Shown: positions 43,585 to 54,713, counted from the first letter of the stretch. The stretch: 64,000 nucleotides of DNA from Gracilariopsis chorda (GCA_003194525.1 NBIV01000042.1:124001-188000); one strand, 5' to 3'. Translations and numbers: made by a program. The notes: generated from the letters alone by a model not told the origin.

Positions 43585-44389
43585 TGTGGTGCAATGCCCC
43601 AAAGGGGAAAAACACCGAAAGACGTCCGGGATCTTCCTCTCACGAGGTGAACCCAGTTGGGTAGAGCCCTCCCAGAGGTGTCACGGCGAAGCCGGTTTGA
43701 AAGACCAGGGACACCTGTCGCGACTCGCGCAGGGAGGTGAAGGCGAAGAATCGGTATCCGCGTGAGCGGGGTGTGATCCTCAGTAGAGGTATGTTTCCAC
43801 GTAAGTGGGGGTGTGTGAGTGGATGCGCACACGAGGGCCGCGGATAGCGGGAGGTGCTACCCTAAAAAGGGGAAAGAGGAAGGACGAGTGGGTCGCGAGA
43901 GCGACGAGTAGATACGGCAATGCCGGTAACAATAACCCTATACAGGGCGAAACACCAAGACACTTGGAACAATTAGTACTCCCAATGATGGGTCTCCTTT
44001 AGATGTGCAAGGGGGGTGAACTTCCGTACACTACGGTGCTTCCCTCCAAGGAGGAGTTAAGAACACGCGGAGGCGGTAAAGCTCAGAGCCAATTCCCCAG
44101 GTTGGGGTCCCTTGTTGGGGAAGGTTTACTGGTGCGACGGCAGTGCGCCGTCGCACTAAGTACTAGCTTCCCAGAAATGGGTGTGAAAATAATAAATAAA
44201 ATTAACTAAAATACTCCACATTCCGTGGCAACATCCACTACTGTGGCCAACCGCCAATTGACCCAAAACCGTGTCCCACGTGTCCATACCCACCGTAGTG
44301 GGGCGTAGTTCATATACACACTACACAACCGATAATATCGGGAAAACAATCAAGTACCAAGAATCCCTCCCTGAGGGCGTTGCACTTCA
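43585..44389 (-). repeat. 5' LTR of Gypsy copy B
   Basis: 805 bp, the same length as the 3' LTR, with about four differences seen by eye. Bounded outside by AGTCC (44390-44394), matching 33175-33179. Confidence 0.95.
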
Positions 44390-44394
44390 AGTCC

Positions 44395-44681
44395 TTCAAA
44401 CAATTTCGAGAGAGAGGCGTACCACGGTGCGAGAACGAGAGCACCGACGCCTTGATAAGTTGTTCTTCTTCACTTGTGAAGATTGTCTTGCGGCCTCTGC
44501 CTCGTGTCGGCGTGTTGTGATTCTCGGGCTGGGTCAAACGCTGCAAAGAGGAGTACGGGAGATTATGAGCCGGCGTGCATTTTCGGATGGAGATGGAGGA
44601 GCTACGAAGGTTGGAGAGAGCTTTGGCGTAGTTCTGGCGGCCAGCGCGTTGTTTTGGGGCGGTGATGCGCTTTTTCGGCAT
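44395..44681 (-). pseudogene. pogo transposase, N-terminal DNA-binding part
   Basis: MPKKRITAPKQRAGRQNY starts the protein. A Psq-like helix-turn-helix segment follows, then a CENP-B-like HTH (RGRKTIFTSEEEQLIKA ... LSRNCLKDL). The frame runs into the Gypsy LTR at 44389, and the matching continuation lies on the far side, at 33174 downward. Together with TA-flanked ends this supports a single pogo element interrupted after the first about 95 codons. Confidence 0.8.
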
Positions 44682-44954
44682 GACGGCTACTGATGCATGA
44701 AATACTCAAATGCTTGAAACTGGGCTTGTCTTCAGTGCTGTTAGGGAGCAGAACAACACCCTAGAGACACGAGATGTCGTCATTCAATAGAGAAAAGCGC
44801 GCCGAATCTGATGGAGTCGTCAGATTTGAGTTCATATGAGCCGTTTTGGAGCTGAAGTAGTTCGAAGAGCCGGAGATAGGTTCAGCTTTGGAAATGTGGG
44901 TAGACTTAATCGTTAAACCGACCCATATTTGTCCACTGACCCATGTTTGGTGTA

Positions 44955-45817
44955 CCCGATGATACGTCACGGACGTGTGACAATTTTTTTTTCGTGACAG
45001 TGTGCACGTCCTTCTTGTCAAAGTTTTGGCGAAAAAGTAGGAAAGTAGACACACTTTTTCCAACCCCAATGACTGTATTCATTAAAAAGGGTACTGAAAC
45101 GAAAGCTGCACTGCTTGCAATGCAAGCCAATAGGCATCACATGAAGCCGCCGACGGGAAGTAAAAACCTACTCAAAACCTGCAAATATTTGGCAGTTTCT
45201 TGCTTTACTCTACAAACTCAAATAATTTCTAGTAATTTACTTCCCAAATTTATGACTCTGCTTTGTAAGACGGATTCCGGGCATGATGGTTTTCACTGAC
45301 GGTTTTTGCCGGTTGATCCAACCACCTTGCGTGCGGCGCACTCTGCCGAGCAGCGTCTGCTCTGAGGAAGGATTTTGAAGCGCCTGCGACAGCGACCTAA
45401 CGCTGCCACGTATGTCGTACGCTCGGTGACATATCGATAAGCTGTGTGTAAGCTGCTGTTATCTACGCCTTCGCTTGTATTCTCATACTTCACCCAGCTC
45501 ACGGCTTCTGATCCATGACGCCAGACATGCCCTTGCCACTACTGTGTCGCAAGCAGCAGAATCACAGGAGTCATCGCCGTCGTCCATATGGCTCCTCTTC
45601 TCGTCAGCACCAATGTGTCGCTTGCGGCCTTTGAACGCGCGCTTTTCACAGGATATATTGACACGCTTCATACCATTCGATCCCACGCTGCCCTTGTGGC
45701 CGCCGGTCATTATGATCTGTTTCTGTCTCGAATCACGCTTGAATAATCTGACGACGTGTATGAAAATTGTCTGTTTTTATTACCGCCGAGTGTATTCAGA
45801 GCGCAGCTTAGCTAACC
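44955..45817. other. Spacer right of pogo
   Basis: No supported coding sequence between the pogo right end and the TTC27-like start. Nothing repeated was noticed. Confidence 0.45.
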
Positions 45818-48080
45818 ATGATCAGTGATAGTTTGAAACGCGCGTTGATTGATGGCGCGAATGGAGATGTTCACTCCGTGATTGCCGCGTATTTGGCGGG
45901 CATATCTTTGCATCAGGTTTTAGTGCGAGAGATATGGGCGGGACCTATTTCTAGGACTTCTTGCCCTGCACATAGTTAGAACACTTCTTTCTTTCTTGTT
46001 GTAGATGGAGAAGAGGTTTCTATTCCGGCAAAGTGTCTTCATTGGCTACGTGCTACCCGCTTCATATTAGTTGAGCACGTTCAGCAATTTTTTGCATGTG
46101 GTGTTGCTCTTGCACCATGGTAGGCTACTAGGGTTCTTCTTGCTCACCAATCTATTCTTGTAAACCCAACGCCGACTATGCAATCACCCTGTTTCGAATG
46201 TATTGTAAAATTCTCGGAAAGCACGTTGCAGATATGTGTTACCGTTCCGAACAACCGATTGAAGACACCAATCACCACCATCAGATCGTTCAAGAAGAGG
46301 ACGATAAAGCAGACGATTTTGATCTGTTACCAGCACCAGTCGCCGATGGAAATGATACCATTGCTGATGAGGATGATGACTTTCGACAAGTGCTAAGTGA
46401 AGATAAAGCGCACGATAGACAGCTAGCGGCTCTTGCATACATTGAGCTGGCACATGTGCAGAGGTTGTTTTATGACGGAGATGGTGCGCTTGCAAGCCTC
46501 AAGAATGCTGGCAGACTTTACCGTGTAACATTTCGGCTCACTGGAGATATGGGCGTTCGTACCAAGCATCAAAGCAAACCTACAGCTCAGCTCATCTCGA
46601 GAGCCTTTGTCTTGAATGACCCTTCGGATTCTTTTGTGGGTGGTATGAAGAAAAATGCGTTTTGTGTAAAGTTCCCTGTGAATGTAGAATGATCGGAGAA
46701 TAGGGCCAATGTCTAAGCTATCTGGTCGATTACTACTGCGCTTCCACTCCCCAAAGATATTCAAGTTTGCGATGAAGACGTTCTTGGTTTTGTGAAACTG
46801 ACGAGCAGCGACGAAATTCTGAGTCAGGCCATCAGTGAGAAAATTGAGATTGATGATAATGATGAAGAGTTAGCAAATCCAGAAACTATTGGAGCTGAAA
46901 TGAGAAGCCTCACTCCCTTGCAACCTTTAGCGCTTTGTTATGCAAGTGGTATTCTAGCTAGAAACGCCTCGCACGTTTTGACGAAGGAGGAGATGTCGCC
47001 ATTTGTCAGCTTGGTTATAGAAGGAGCAAAAAGTCCGTACGGAACAAGCAGCGTACTAGAACTAAGAGCACTGATGCTTCGCGTCGAGCTTGAAGGGGAA
47101 CGTGGACGCTTTCTAGAGAGGTGCATGCATCAGATGGAGGAGAATGGACGGTTTGTTGACGATTCTTTTGAATCACTAGACAAAGACCTCAGGTATTCTG
47201 CAGCAGCAGAACGAAACATGTTCTTATATGGCTCGTCTCTGCCACCGCGGATGGAAGTGAAGAAGGAACTGGCATTTTCATTCGGCAGGAATGGTTTAGT
47301 TAGATCAGCCATGGAGATCTTTGAAGAGCTAGAGTTTTTGGATGAACTAGTAGATTGCCTTCGCTTGATTGGCAATATCGGAGCCGCCGAGCACCTCGTG
47401 CGAAAAGAAATAGATCAACTTGAAAAAGCAGTGCTTGACGATGGAATATCTGACGATGCCACTTCTGATCTGTCGTTCAGCAAAGGTGCTTCTACAAGAG
47501 CAGTTCAAAGTAGAGCTACTAAAAGACCACGTCTGCTCTGCGTACTTGGAGATGTAACACGACCTCAAGAGCACTTTGAAACTGCTTGGGAAGAGAGTGG
47601 CCATCGATATGCTCGAGCCAAGCGTGCTTTCGGATTGATGTGTATTGAATCTGAGCAATGGGAAGCGGCGATGGGGCATTATAAACAGGCGCTTGCAATC
47701 AATTCCTTCTTTCCAGAGTCGTTATCGTTTACGGATGCGCTGCAATACATAAAGGAGACATACAGACTGGCGCCCATGCGTTCACGCGAGTTATTCAATA
47801 AACACCTGAAAACGGAGAAGCTTGGAACAACTTGGCCAAAGTTCTGCATGATCTGGGAAAGATGAAGGGAGCTCTAAAAGCTCTCATCGAAGCAGGTAAC
47901 CTCATGAGAGATTCCTGGCGGGTGTGGAATAACGTTTTGCTCCTCGCTACATAACTACGAGCATGTCCCGAAATTCTCAGAGCTTTGGACAGACTTATGG
48001 ATATCCGAGGAAAAGAAGGTGTGTTGACGCCGTCTATAGGAGTAGTTGTTACTGTTAACGACGCAGCACAGAACAAGAGG
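45818..48080 (+). pseudogene. TTC27 (Emw1-like) TPR protein, decayed
   Basis: The long open block 46792-47865 holds signature TTC27 text: AAERNMFLYGSSLPPRMEV, FGRNGLVRSAMEIFEELEF, ATKRPRLLCVLGDVTRP and AWEESGHRYARAKRAFGLM. Earlier pieces fit the family N-terminus (ATG 45818; DGEEVSIPAKCLHWLRATRF near 46005; RVLLAHQSILVNPTP near 46130), and later pieces its C-terminus (EAWNNLAKVLHDLGKMKGAL near 47819; ALDRLMDIRGKEGVLTP near 47980). These lie in different frames with stops between them (for example TAG after APW near 46120; breaks near 46690 and 47805), at least four breaks in all. TTC27/Emw1 is a conserved TPR protein, essential in yeast. Tiny introns cannot be excluded, but no clean GT-AG set fits, so I call a pseudogene. 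Confidence 0.7.
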
Positions 48081-49680
48081 TTTTGATGCATGGGTAGATG
48101 CGGGATCATGGGCAACAAGACTATGGGTTGGAGAACCAGCTTTCAAGAGTAGTTTTGACTCGAGCGGGCGCCCCTCGTATAAATTATCTGTGTCAGGTTG
48201 GCGATCGCCCTCGTCAGGTTGAGTTCAATCCGCGAATCTCCGGCGAACTTTTGTATGAAACGGAGAAGGGATATTTGGTTGTAATGGATATTGAAAGTGG
48301 TGTCGTGAAGGCTTCTTGTCATTTGACGGTGGCTCTGAAGCTCGTGAACCGGGGGCTGTCATCTTCAAGACCACTTCATTGACTCGATTACAACTGGGTC
48401 GCAATCCCAAGGTACCGGCAGCCGATGGGCGAGAGACGAACCACATTTACGGACTGTCTTGGTTGAACAAGCAGAGCGACCTGTTTCTCGCAGGACCTTC
48501 TTTCTTTTTTTTATTGTGGTCTGTCGCGCTAAATTATGGGGCGACAGGAGTTCTATCTCTAAAGATAGTTCTCTCTCTTATAGAAGGCCAAAAACCTTGA
48601 CGGCCATCGCTTGATCAATTCTATCAGTGTCTTATCTTTTCTTTCTCTCGGTGCTGGTAGCTCATTTTTACAAGCTATACTTGTCAATGGGCACCGAAAC
48701 AGAACATGATCTACGTCTTTCTTTGCAGAAGTCCCGCAATGGCAACTAGTAGCTTTCCCTTCCTTGTAAAACCTAACGGGATGAAGGAACAGTACATGTT
48801 TGGTGGCGAATTGTGCCAATGCAACCTCTGCTTTTCTTGCTTCATTTTCCTCGACAAACTGGTCAGCCTTGACAGGAAAAACATTCTTGGTTCTACTTCT
48901 CATAGTTAGTAGCGCTTTCACATCTGCAAAGTCAACCGGAATGTTCATTTGCGCCCCAAGCGGAATCTTGAGCCCAGATTTCGCGAGTTTGTCGACACGT
49001 TCGTTTTCCCACAAGCCACAGTGGCTCGGTACCCAAATAATGTAGACGGCAGTTCATGCTCACTCGGTAGAGTTTTGCAGCTAACCATGGTACGATTGAG
49101 CTCTGCTTCCGAAGATTTCCCTGCAGCGCCTCTATAAGCGCTAGACAGTCGATGAAGATCCGAATCGTCTTCTTCTCTTCTGTTTCGACTTTCTCAATCG
49201 CCGTTAGCAGTGCACGCGCTTCAGCTGTATATGAACAGATGTTCACTCCGGCGAGAACTACGTCGTGTTGCGTGTCGAGGTCTCCTTTCTTCCATATTTC
49301 ATATGCACGAGCTCCAACCTTTCCTGCTTGCAAACGTCAAAATTCGAGGCAGTGCCAATCTGAGTGTCGAAGCATCATTTTTTCTTCTCTTTCTACACTG
49401 TAGGCCATCTGTGAATCATCTTAGTAATGGATCCACATGGTTGGCTCTTTGTTCTGTCTATCTTGAAACTGGTCAACGCAGGGGGCTTTCTGTTCTGAGT
49501 ACGAGAGGTAGTGTGCTGTTCTGGCAAACCAACCGTCATCCTATTGCACTGCTACCCTGCTTGACCATTCGCTTTACTCGCCATCATATCTGCCAACTCG
49601 CAGGATGAAATTCTGGGGCCATTCACGTGTTTAATGTGAACTGGATGAAGGATGGAGACGGGGAGCCTGTGTGAGTTTCC
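48081..49680 (+). pseudogene. WD40-like gene remnants, split by a LINE fragment
   Basis: About 48090-48500 encodes WATRLWVGEPAFKSSFDSS, then GDRPRQVEFNPRISGELLY and GYLVVMDIESGVV, which resemble WD-repeat blades, and further on GLSWLNKQSDLFLAG. About 49405-49600 resumes with NHLSNGSTWLALCSVYLET and GLSVLSTRGSVLFWQTNRH, again blade-like. Several frames are used. Between them lies antisense LINE sequence. No family name is offered; the WD40 call rests on pattern only. Confidence 0.4.
48559..49333 (-). pseudogene. LINE (non-LTR) RNase H and 3' end fragment
   Basis: Minus-strand pieces 49333-48932 and 49014-48559 overlap in two frames: YTAEARALLTAIEKVE and IRIFIDCLALIEALQG (RNase H core with the Glu/Asp motifs), then a frame change near WENERVDKLAKSGLKIP (the late RNase H motif), then a Cys/His segment (CHCGTSAKKDVDHVLFRCP) typical of the C-terminus of I/Jockey-like LINE ORF2. 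The RT is absent, as expected for a 5'-truncated copy. It sits antisense inside the WD40-like remnant. Confidence 0.7.
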
Positions 49681-50201
49681 TGTCGTACAGCATTTTTTCT
49701 TCAGGACGATTTATTTTTGGCCTTTCAATCTCTGCCTCCCTTTTAAAATCCATGCGCATGCGGTATTCCTCTTTTCACAAGCGTTCCCCCTCTTTTAGCA
49801 TGCTTTTTGCTTCCTTTCGCTTGCGCTCTTCTTCCTTTCGCTTGCACTCTTATTCTTTTTGTCTGTGCTGCGCATGTTCGAGTATACGGCGTGTCTCTTG
49901 TGCGTTTCGTTCAGCAGAGGCTACTGGACTTGGTTGGTGTAACAGAATATCTGCTTGACGGTTGCCACCGAAACCAATCGATACAATATCATCTCCCGTT
50001 AGCAATATTGCACGCAGACCACAATCCTCAATTTGTTTAATGGACGCATCTATGGCACGCTCTGCGATTCCACGATTGGAGCAGGCAACTGTAGACAGAG
50101 ATGGCGAAACAAAACTGTCAAGCATTTACACATTGAATATAGGCAGTTCCCTTTGTTCGAAACTAGAACAATGTCTCAAGCTAATGGATGCATGTCAGGT
50201 C
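49681..50201. other. Unassigned segment with minus-strand coding remnant
   Basis: A minus-strand stretch (50125-49850) reads AERAIDASIKQIEDCGLRA ... SAERNAQETRRILEHAQ and continues into Lys/Glu-rich coiled-coil-like text in shifted frames down to about 49700. It resembles the charged C-terminal tail of a transposase, but no diagnostic motif is present. Confidence 0.3.
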
Positions 50202-52760
50202 TTACTTACCAAGAAGGGTATCCATCACCGTAGAATCTATCAGCGGCAGATTAGCATCGTTCACATCCTCCCATTCCAGCTCGCCCTCCAACTCTTCTCC
50301 TTCCAGTAGTTCACCCCCATCATAGTCTAAGACAGTGCTAGCTCCTTGTGACACATTTTCACCTGGGGTAACCGATGACTGCACAATCTTCTGATATTTC
50401 CTAGCAGCACTAACCAAAGTTACCTTTCTCCCGTTGTGAAACCCCGTGTTGAATGCACAGAAAATCATCTTCTTGACCTTTTTGGGATGAAGGCGGTTGC
50501 GGACAGAAGTGCGTATTCTAGATTGCAAGCTGAAGCTCCTCTCTACAGAGGGTGACGAAGGACTAACGCCCAAAATTCCTAATGCGAACGTTGGAAGCAA
50601 AGGCCGTTCCTTATAAATGAAGCCAGCAAACCACAGGCATATTCTGATAGGCAAAAAAGAAAGGTCGCGCATTTTCGTCTTTCGCTTGGTTTGCCCAATC
50701 CAGACGAGCATATGTAAAGTCCTCGTATAGGTGCTGCACGGCTCCCGTCTCCCCTCCCGCGCTTCCCAGGTTCTGAGATGCTTGTAATACGTCCGAGCGG
50801 ACGAACTTCTGCATATAAGCCATTACATCACCATAATGACATGAAATGTCTTCATCAAAGCTGCGAATATTCAATGCGTAGGCAACGTAGTGCAAGGACG
50901 TCACAAGCGGTATTCGACGCCCCTTTCCTTCAACTCTAGCTTGGTAGACATTCAGAACTTCCAGTTTCCTTGCGTCTGTGAAAAAATAAGTAACAGGAAG
51001 CTGCGTTAGTTTTCGCTGCAAATCTCATGTAACGGGGAGTACTTCAGAGATATTAGAAGACTCGTCATGAAGTACCTTAAGTACTGGCGGAAGACTTTGA
51101 GAATATGATAAATATCGAGACATTTCTCGTATAAGCTGTCATCAGTTACAGCGGAGTAGAACACCGCTCTTCGAGCGTCATTACGAGTTCCAAATAAATT
51201 TCCCGAGAAGTCCGGATACTCCACGCGCTTTTTGTACACCTCTTTGCTGCGCAAAAATGACTGCAGCATGGCCTCTGAACTGGCAAACCAAGTAGATGCC
51301 TGTTTGACAGCCAATACGGCGAAACAAGGAGACAAAAGACGCATGTATTGGTCATATTCTTCCGTACCAGCCCGATACCCACAGTTTCGAAGCGATGCAT
51401 TGTGAACTTCTTGCAATTCTTTGACCCTAAAATAGAGCTTCGGCCTATTACGAAGATCGCTAACAAGCTCCGACACAATTTTCAATATCTCCCTAATCCA
51501 CTGCATGCCACCAATGTCTTGCATTAAAAGGTTTGCGAGGTGGGTCTGGTCCTGGTTAGGTGTCAAAAAGTTGAAAATCTGCGCCATTTTTTCCTTAGCG
51601 CTCACACAAACACTTGCATTGCCGCTGGTAATCCCGCATATCCTTCGTATATCGCCGAAATCAGCCATTGTGCTTGTCACAAGCGCGGCGTAAAAGTTTG
51701 CATCGCACTTACTAGACCCGGTATAGATCGAACGTAAGAAGAAAGTTTGCCTTGCGCGATCAATAACTGTGATTGAAATCATAACATTAACAGAATTTTC
51801 GTCAGTTCATCTGTCGAAAATCAGTGTACCATAGGACGTAGACAGCTTGGCCGAAATTGAGCTCTTCACACGATTAAACATCGTTTTGTAGTACGAATTT
51901 AGAGATTCACCTCCGATCTTATGCACGATGGGTACTTCTGCCACGATGGCGGGGTTCAAGAGCTTGAGAATCTGAAAGAACTCATCTTCTCCTGGGTTCT
52001 TGCTCAAAATCGAAAAGAGAAGTATATGATTAATAATGAAGGATGCGATTAGCTCTTTTAGCTTTAATACTTTATCAAAGGAATCATCAATTTGAGAACC
52101 CGTTTCCTCCCTTTCCCTCTTCTCGGTCTTGACTTTTCTTTCCACACCAATTGTTCCAATCGTGCTTTGAGCTTCGCTTGTCAAACGGTGTCTGACTTTC
52201 CGCACAGGGGTTGGCAGAACACCAAAACACAAAGAAGTCCCACTCATTCTTCTATAGTGTTCAGCAAAGTGCTTCACTTCTATGAGACGCTCTTTAACAG
52301 CTTTCGGGGTCTCACTACATTCTAGTAGGTACCTGCCCAGCTGTGTCGCGTTGGGTGTTTTTTCCAATGAGTCGTACAGGCAGTTCTTGCAGGTAGTGCG
52401 CGTTTGTAAAGTACCGTCTGGGCCCAGTGACGTGCGGTCGATTTCGAAGCACTCTTCAGTCCACCAACTTTTCCGTCAGCACTTAGACGACGGCTGCGAA
52501 ACCGACGATTCTTGCGTCGGAAGCTGTTGGTTGCTCGACATGAAACACAATGCGTACGGTCCCAGCAAGAAAAACACAGCCATTGTTTGCGCATAGAGAA
52601 GAAGGTCAGTAACTTGAGTAAGATAATAATATAGCGGGAGAGACACGCAGGTGTTGCAGGGCGAGTGGTGAAAGTTAAATCATCATTCCTAAGAAAACCG
52701 GAGTGGTCGGTAGAAGATTGCATGGCACTGAGCTTGCACGGAGAAAACTTGCAAAGCAAT
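50202..52760 (-). pseudogene. hAT-superfamily transposase relic B
   Basis: On the minus strand, in order: Cys-bearing BED-like pieces (52759-52322), a middle part (KERLIEVKHFAEHYRRMSG), a catalytic core part (GITSGNASVCVSAKEKMAQ, then QTHLANLLMQDIGGMQWIREI, 51782-51006) and a C-terminal dimerisation domain (SSPSVERSFSLQSRIRTSVR, about 50580-50510). Compare MQDIGGLAWIKDI in relic A: same family, well diverged. The reading is spread over several frames with about four interruptions. No terminal repeats or 8-bp duplication identified. Confidence 0.8.
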
Positions 52761-53049
52761 TGCGCGCCATTTTGGATTACATACTCTTGTAGAGTTTAGG
52801 CTGGGCTGCACAAGGGTGTCCCATTATTGCCGTCGGCAATTTGTCATAAGTTACAAGTTTGAGCTTTCAAAGAGAAGCCCTTACGCCAGACTGTCTGACA
52901 GGAAGGCCTATGCATGCATGCATGCAAGATGTGTTTCGTTGAACATTGAGAACATTTAGTCCGTGTGTTCTATTATTGGTCTGGGTTTCAAAATGTCACG
53001 AAAGTGAAGCCTGTAATGTGAGAGTTACAACGTAGAGGAAAAATTTATG

Positions 53050-53895
53050 AATGAAGCTTATAATTTTCGGAAGACGACTTTCGCAGCTTGCAATGCTGCA
53101 GTGCCAGCCAGTTCGGAGCTGAAACAGTCAACATGCAGCAGCAGCCAATGCGCTTTGATCTTTGCTGCTGCTGGTGCCGCTGCTGTCGCTGATGCTGCTG
53201 CTGCTGCTGCTGGTGACTTTGTTGAATGGCAGGGAGGCCTTGCGCCAAGAGAGATTTTTGCACGCGCTTAAAGAGGCGTGCCGGCGTGTTTATTGGCGCA
53301 ACGCCACCGTTCAATCAGAATATACCCCGCATATGCTTGTAAGTCTATAGAATAGAGAGAAAAGTAGAGGCGGTATTCAGCCGAAAGTGGCGCTGCGCGC
53401 CGCTGAATAGGGTGAATTGGAGAACTCTTCAGGCCGCATCGGCCACGGGCGTCAGAATAAACGTGACTTTGGGGGATGTGCAGGCCTCTTTTCCTCGCTA
53501 ACGCTCAAAAAAGGCCTGCAGTCCAATTTATGCCGTGGCACAAAGAGTTTCTTTGAAGTGCACTTGACTGACATATTCAGGGCAATGTGCTTCTGCCCTA
53601 AAAAGCGAACGATCGCGTAAGCGTCGTGGTAAAACCTGCCTGTTTCTGAGTGGCTGGCACCGCAGTCATTTTTGAAGTGCAGGCCACTCAGCAGCAAGCA
53701 GGCGATCAAAAGTGCAATATACATGCTCTGTGCATTGGACTGCATTGGCGCAGTGCAAAAAAGCCAACCACATGTCGCGCGAGTCAGGTACTGATGATTG
53801 GCTGGCACTGCATTCATTACTGTACTGCCAGCCACTGAGCAGCACGCAGGCAATCAACATGCAGCAGCAGCCAAGCATCCAATGGGCTTCGAGCT

Positions 53896-53928
<33 letters not shown>

Positions 53929-54050
53929 AATGTTTTAACTGGTGGGGAGGCGTTGCGCCAAATTAGAAATAGCATGCACTGGAGGGGGCGTCCAAGGGGA
54001 TGTTTTGGCGCAAAGCCCCTCGTCAATCAACAACCCCCTCCTGATACATG
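53050..54050. repeat. Dispersed repeat cluster with (GCT)n microsatellites, copies 2-4
   Basis: Two direct copies of one unit (about 53098-53330 and 53825-54045) share a CAGCCA...AACATGCAGCAGCAGCCA lead, a (GCT)n tract (53161-53212; 53900-53934), a GGGAGGC.TTGCGCCAA block and a TTGGCGCAA-type block. The segment between them carries GGCTGGCACCGCA (from 53652) and GGCTGGCACTGCA (from 53800), each followed by an inverted CCAGCC or GGCC partner. Blocks at 53360-53560 match 31190-31290. An ATGC tetranucleotide run lies just upstream, near 52910-52926. Confidence 0.65.
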
Positions 54051-54713
54051 TGTAAATCATCTTAGTACAGGGGGTTGTTGAGGTCAAGAAGTCATACAAT
54101 GTCTGCATTACGCCTTTGACATACCTGTAAAGCGTGCAGTTTCCCCAGAGTATCACTACTTGCTGTTCAACTTTACCATCAGCGGAGATGACAAACATCA
54201 CAGTCCTCTAGTCACTTGCATCTTTGGTTCTTACGAACCTCTGAATCTAAACCGATTCCGATCTTTCGACTCCCTTTCACACGCTATGACCGATTAGATT
54301 CTATATCTAAGCTTCCAACTCTTGTACACTGAGTATTGTTTGGCATTGCTTATTCAATCCCTTCTCATGACTTCTCGAAGTACAACAATATGCAGAGCTC
54401 ATTCGGATGGTTTCAAAACCCCAAAACTCTCCACTTCCATCAAAGTAATCGGTTTATACTGCAAATAGTGCTCGCATATGAACCCGTTTAGCCATCCGAG
54501 TGTTGGCTGGCCATCACAAAAACCGATACTTTTCTTCCCTTTAGTAATTATGGACAACACAAACGTTTGTACTAGGTCTTGTATTCCAACTTTGATGAGG
54601 TTTGTGTTGTTCTCCTGAAAACACAGAGCTTCTCCCAAGATATCCTTTTCTTTTTCTTCGGCTAGTGCCGTAAGGCGATCAGCACCATGAAAGGGGATTA
54701 TTATTTCCGCCAT
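53935..54713 (-). pseudogene. pogo-like transposase relic 2
   Basis: 54713-54399 (minus) ends in FCDGQPTLGWLNGFICEHY, matching the CENP-B-like HTH tail of pogo/Tigger transposases (the gxPgxxWlxgF pattern). Further along, 54201-53935 starts MMFVISADGKVEQQVVILWG, the segment between the first and second catalytic Asp in DDE_1 proteins. Catalytic residues were not located and the middle is lost. It overlaps the (GCT)n repeat cluster at its end. Confidence 0.5.

Larger units (their letters stand above)
33180..44389 (-). mobile_element. Ty3/Gypsy chromodomain LTR retrotransposon, copy B (full length, young)
   Basis: An 11.2 kb element flanked by the 5-bp target duplication AGTCC (33175-33179 and 44390-44394). 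Both LTRs are 805 bp and differ at only about four positions by my reading, so the insertion looks young. Reading along the minus strand: 5' LTR, primer-binding site, gag, pol (protease, RT, RNase H, integrase, chromodomain), a long accessory ORF in the opposite orientation, polypurine tract, 3' LTR. Structure is complete at the ends; pol is broken, with about one or two breaks. It sits inside the pogo transposase gene. Short inverted repeats crowd its whole length. Confidence 0.95.
31510..44952 (-). mobile_element. pogo-type (Tc1/mariner superfamily) DNA transposon, split by Gypsy copy B
   Basis: The left end CCAAAAGCTGGGTCAC (from 31510) and the right end ...GACCCATGTTTGGTG (to 44952) form imperfect terminal inverted repeats, each flanked by TA (31508-31509 and 44953-44954), the target of this superfamily. 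At the right end a second GACCCATATTTG word lies just inside, like a subterminal transposase site. Without the LTR element the transposon is about 2.2 kb, normal for pogo. The transposase runs on the minus strand and is split by the insertion. The ends were matched by eye. Confidence 0.7.

Noticed and set aside
46680-46800. Small intron in the TTC27-like gene
   Set aside because: No GT-AG pair both restores the frame and leaves family-like sequence; a decayed gene is simpler.
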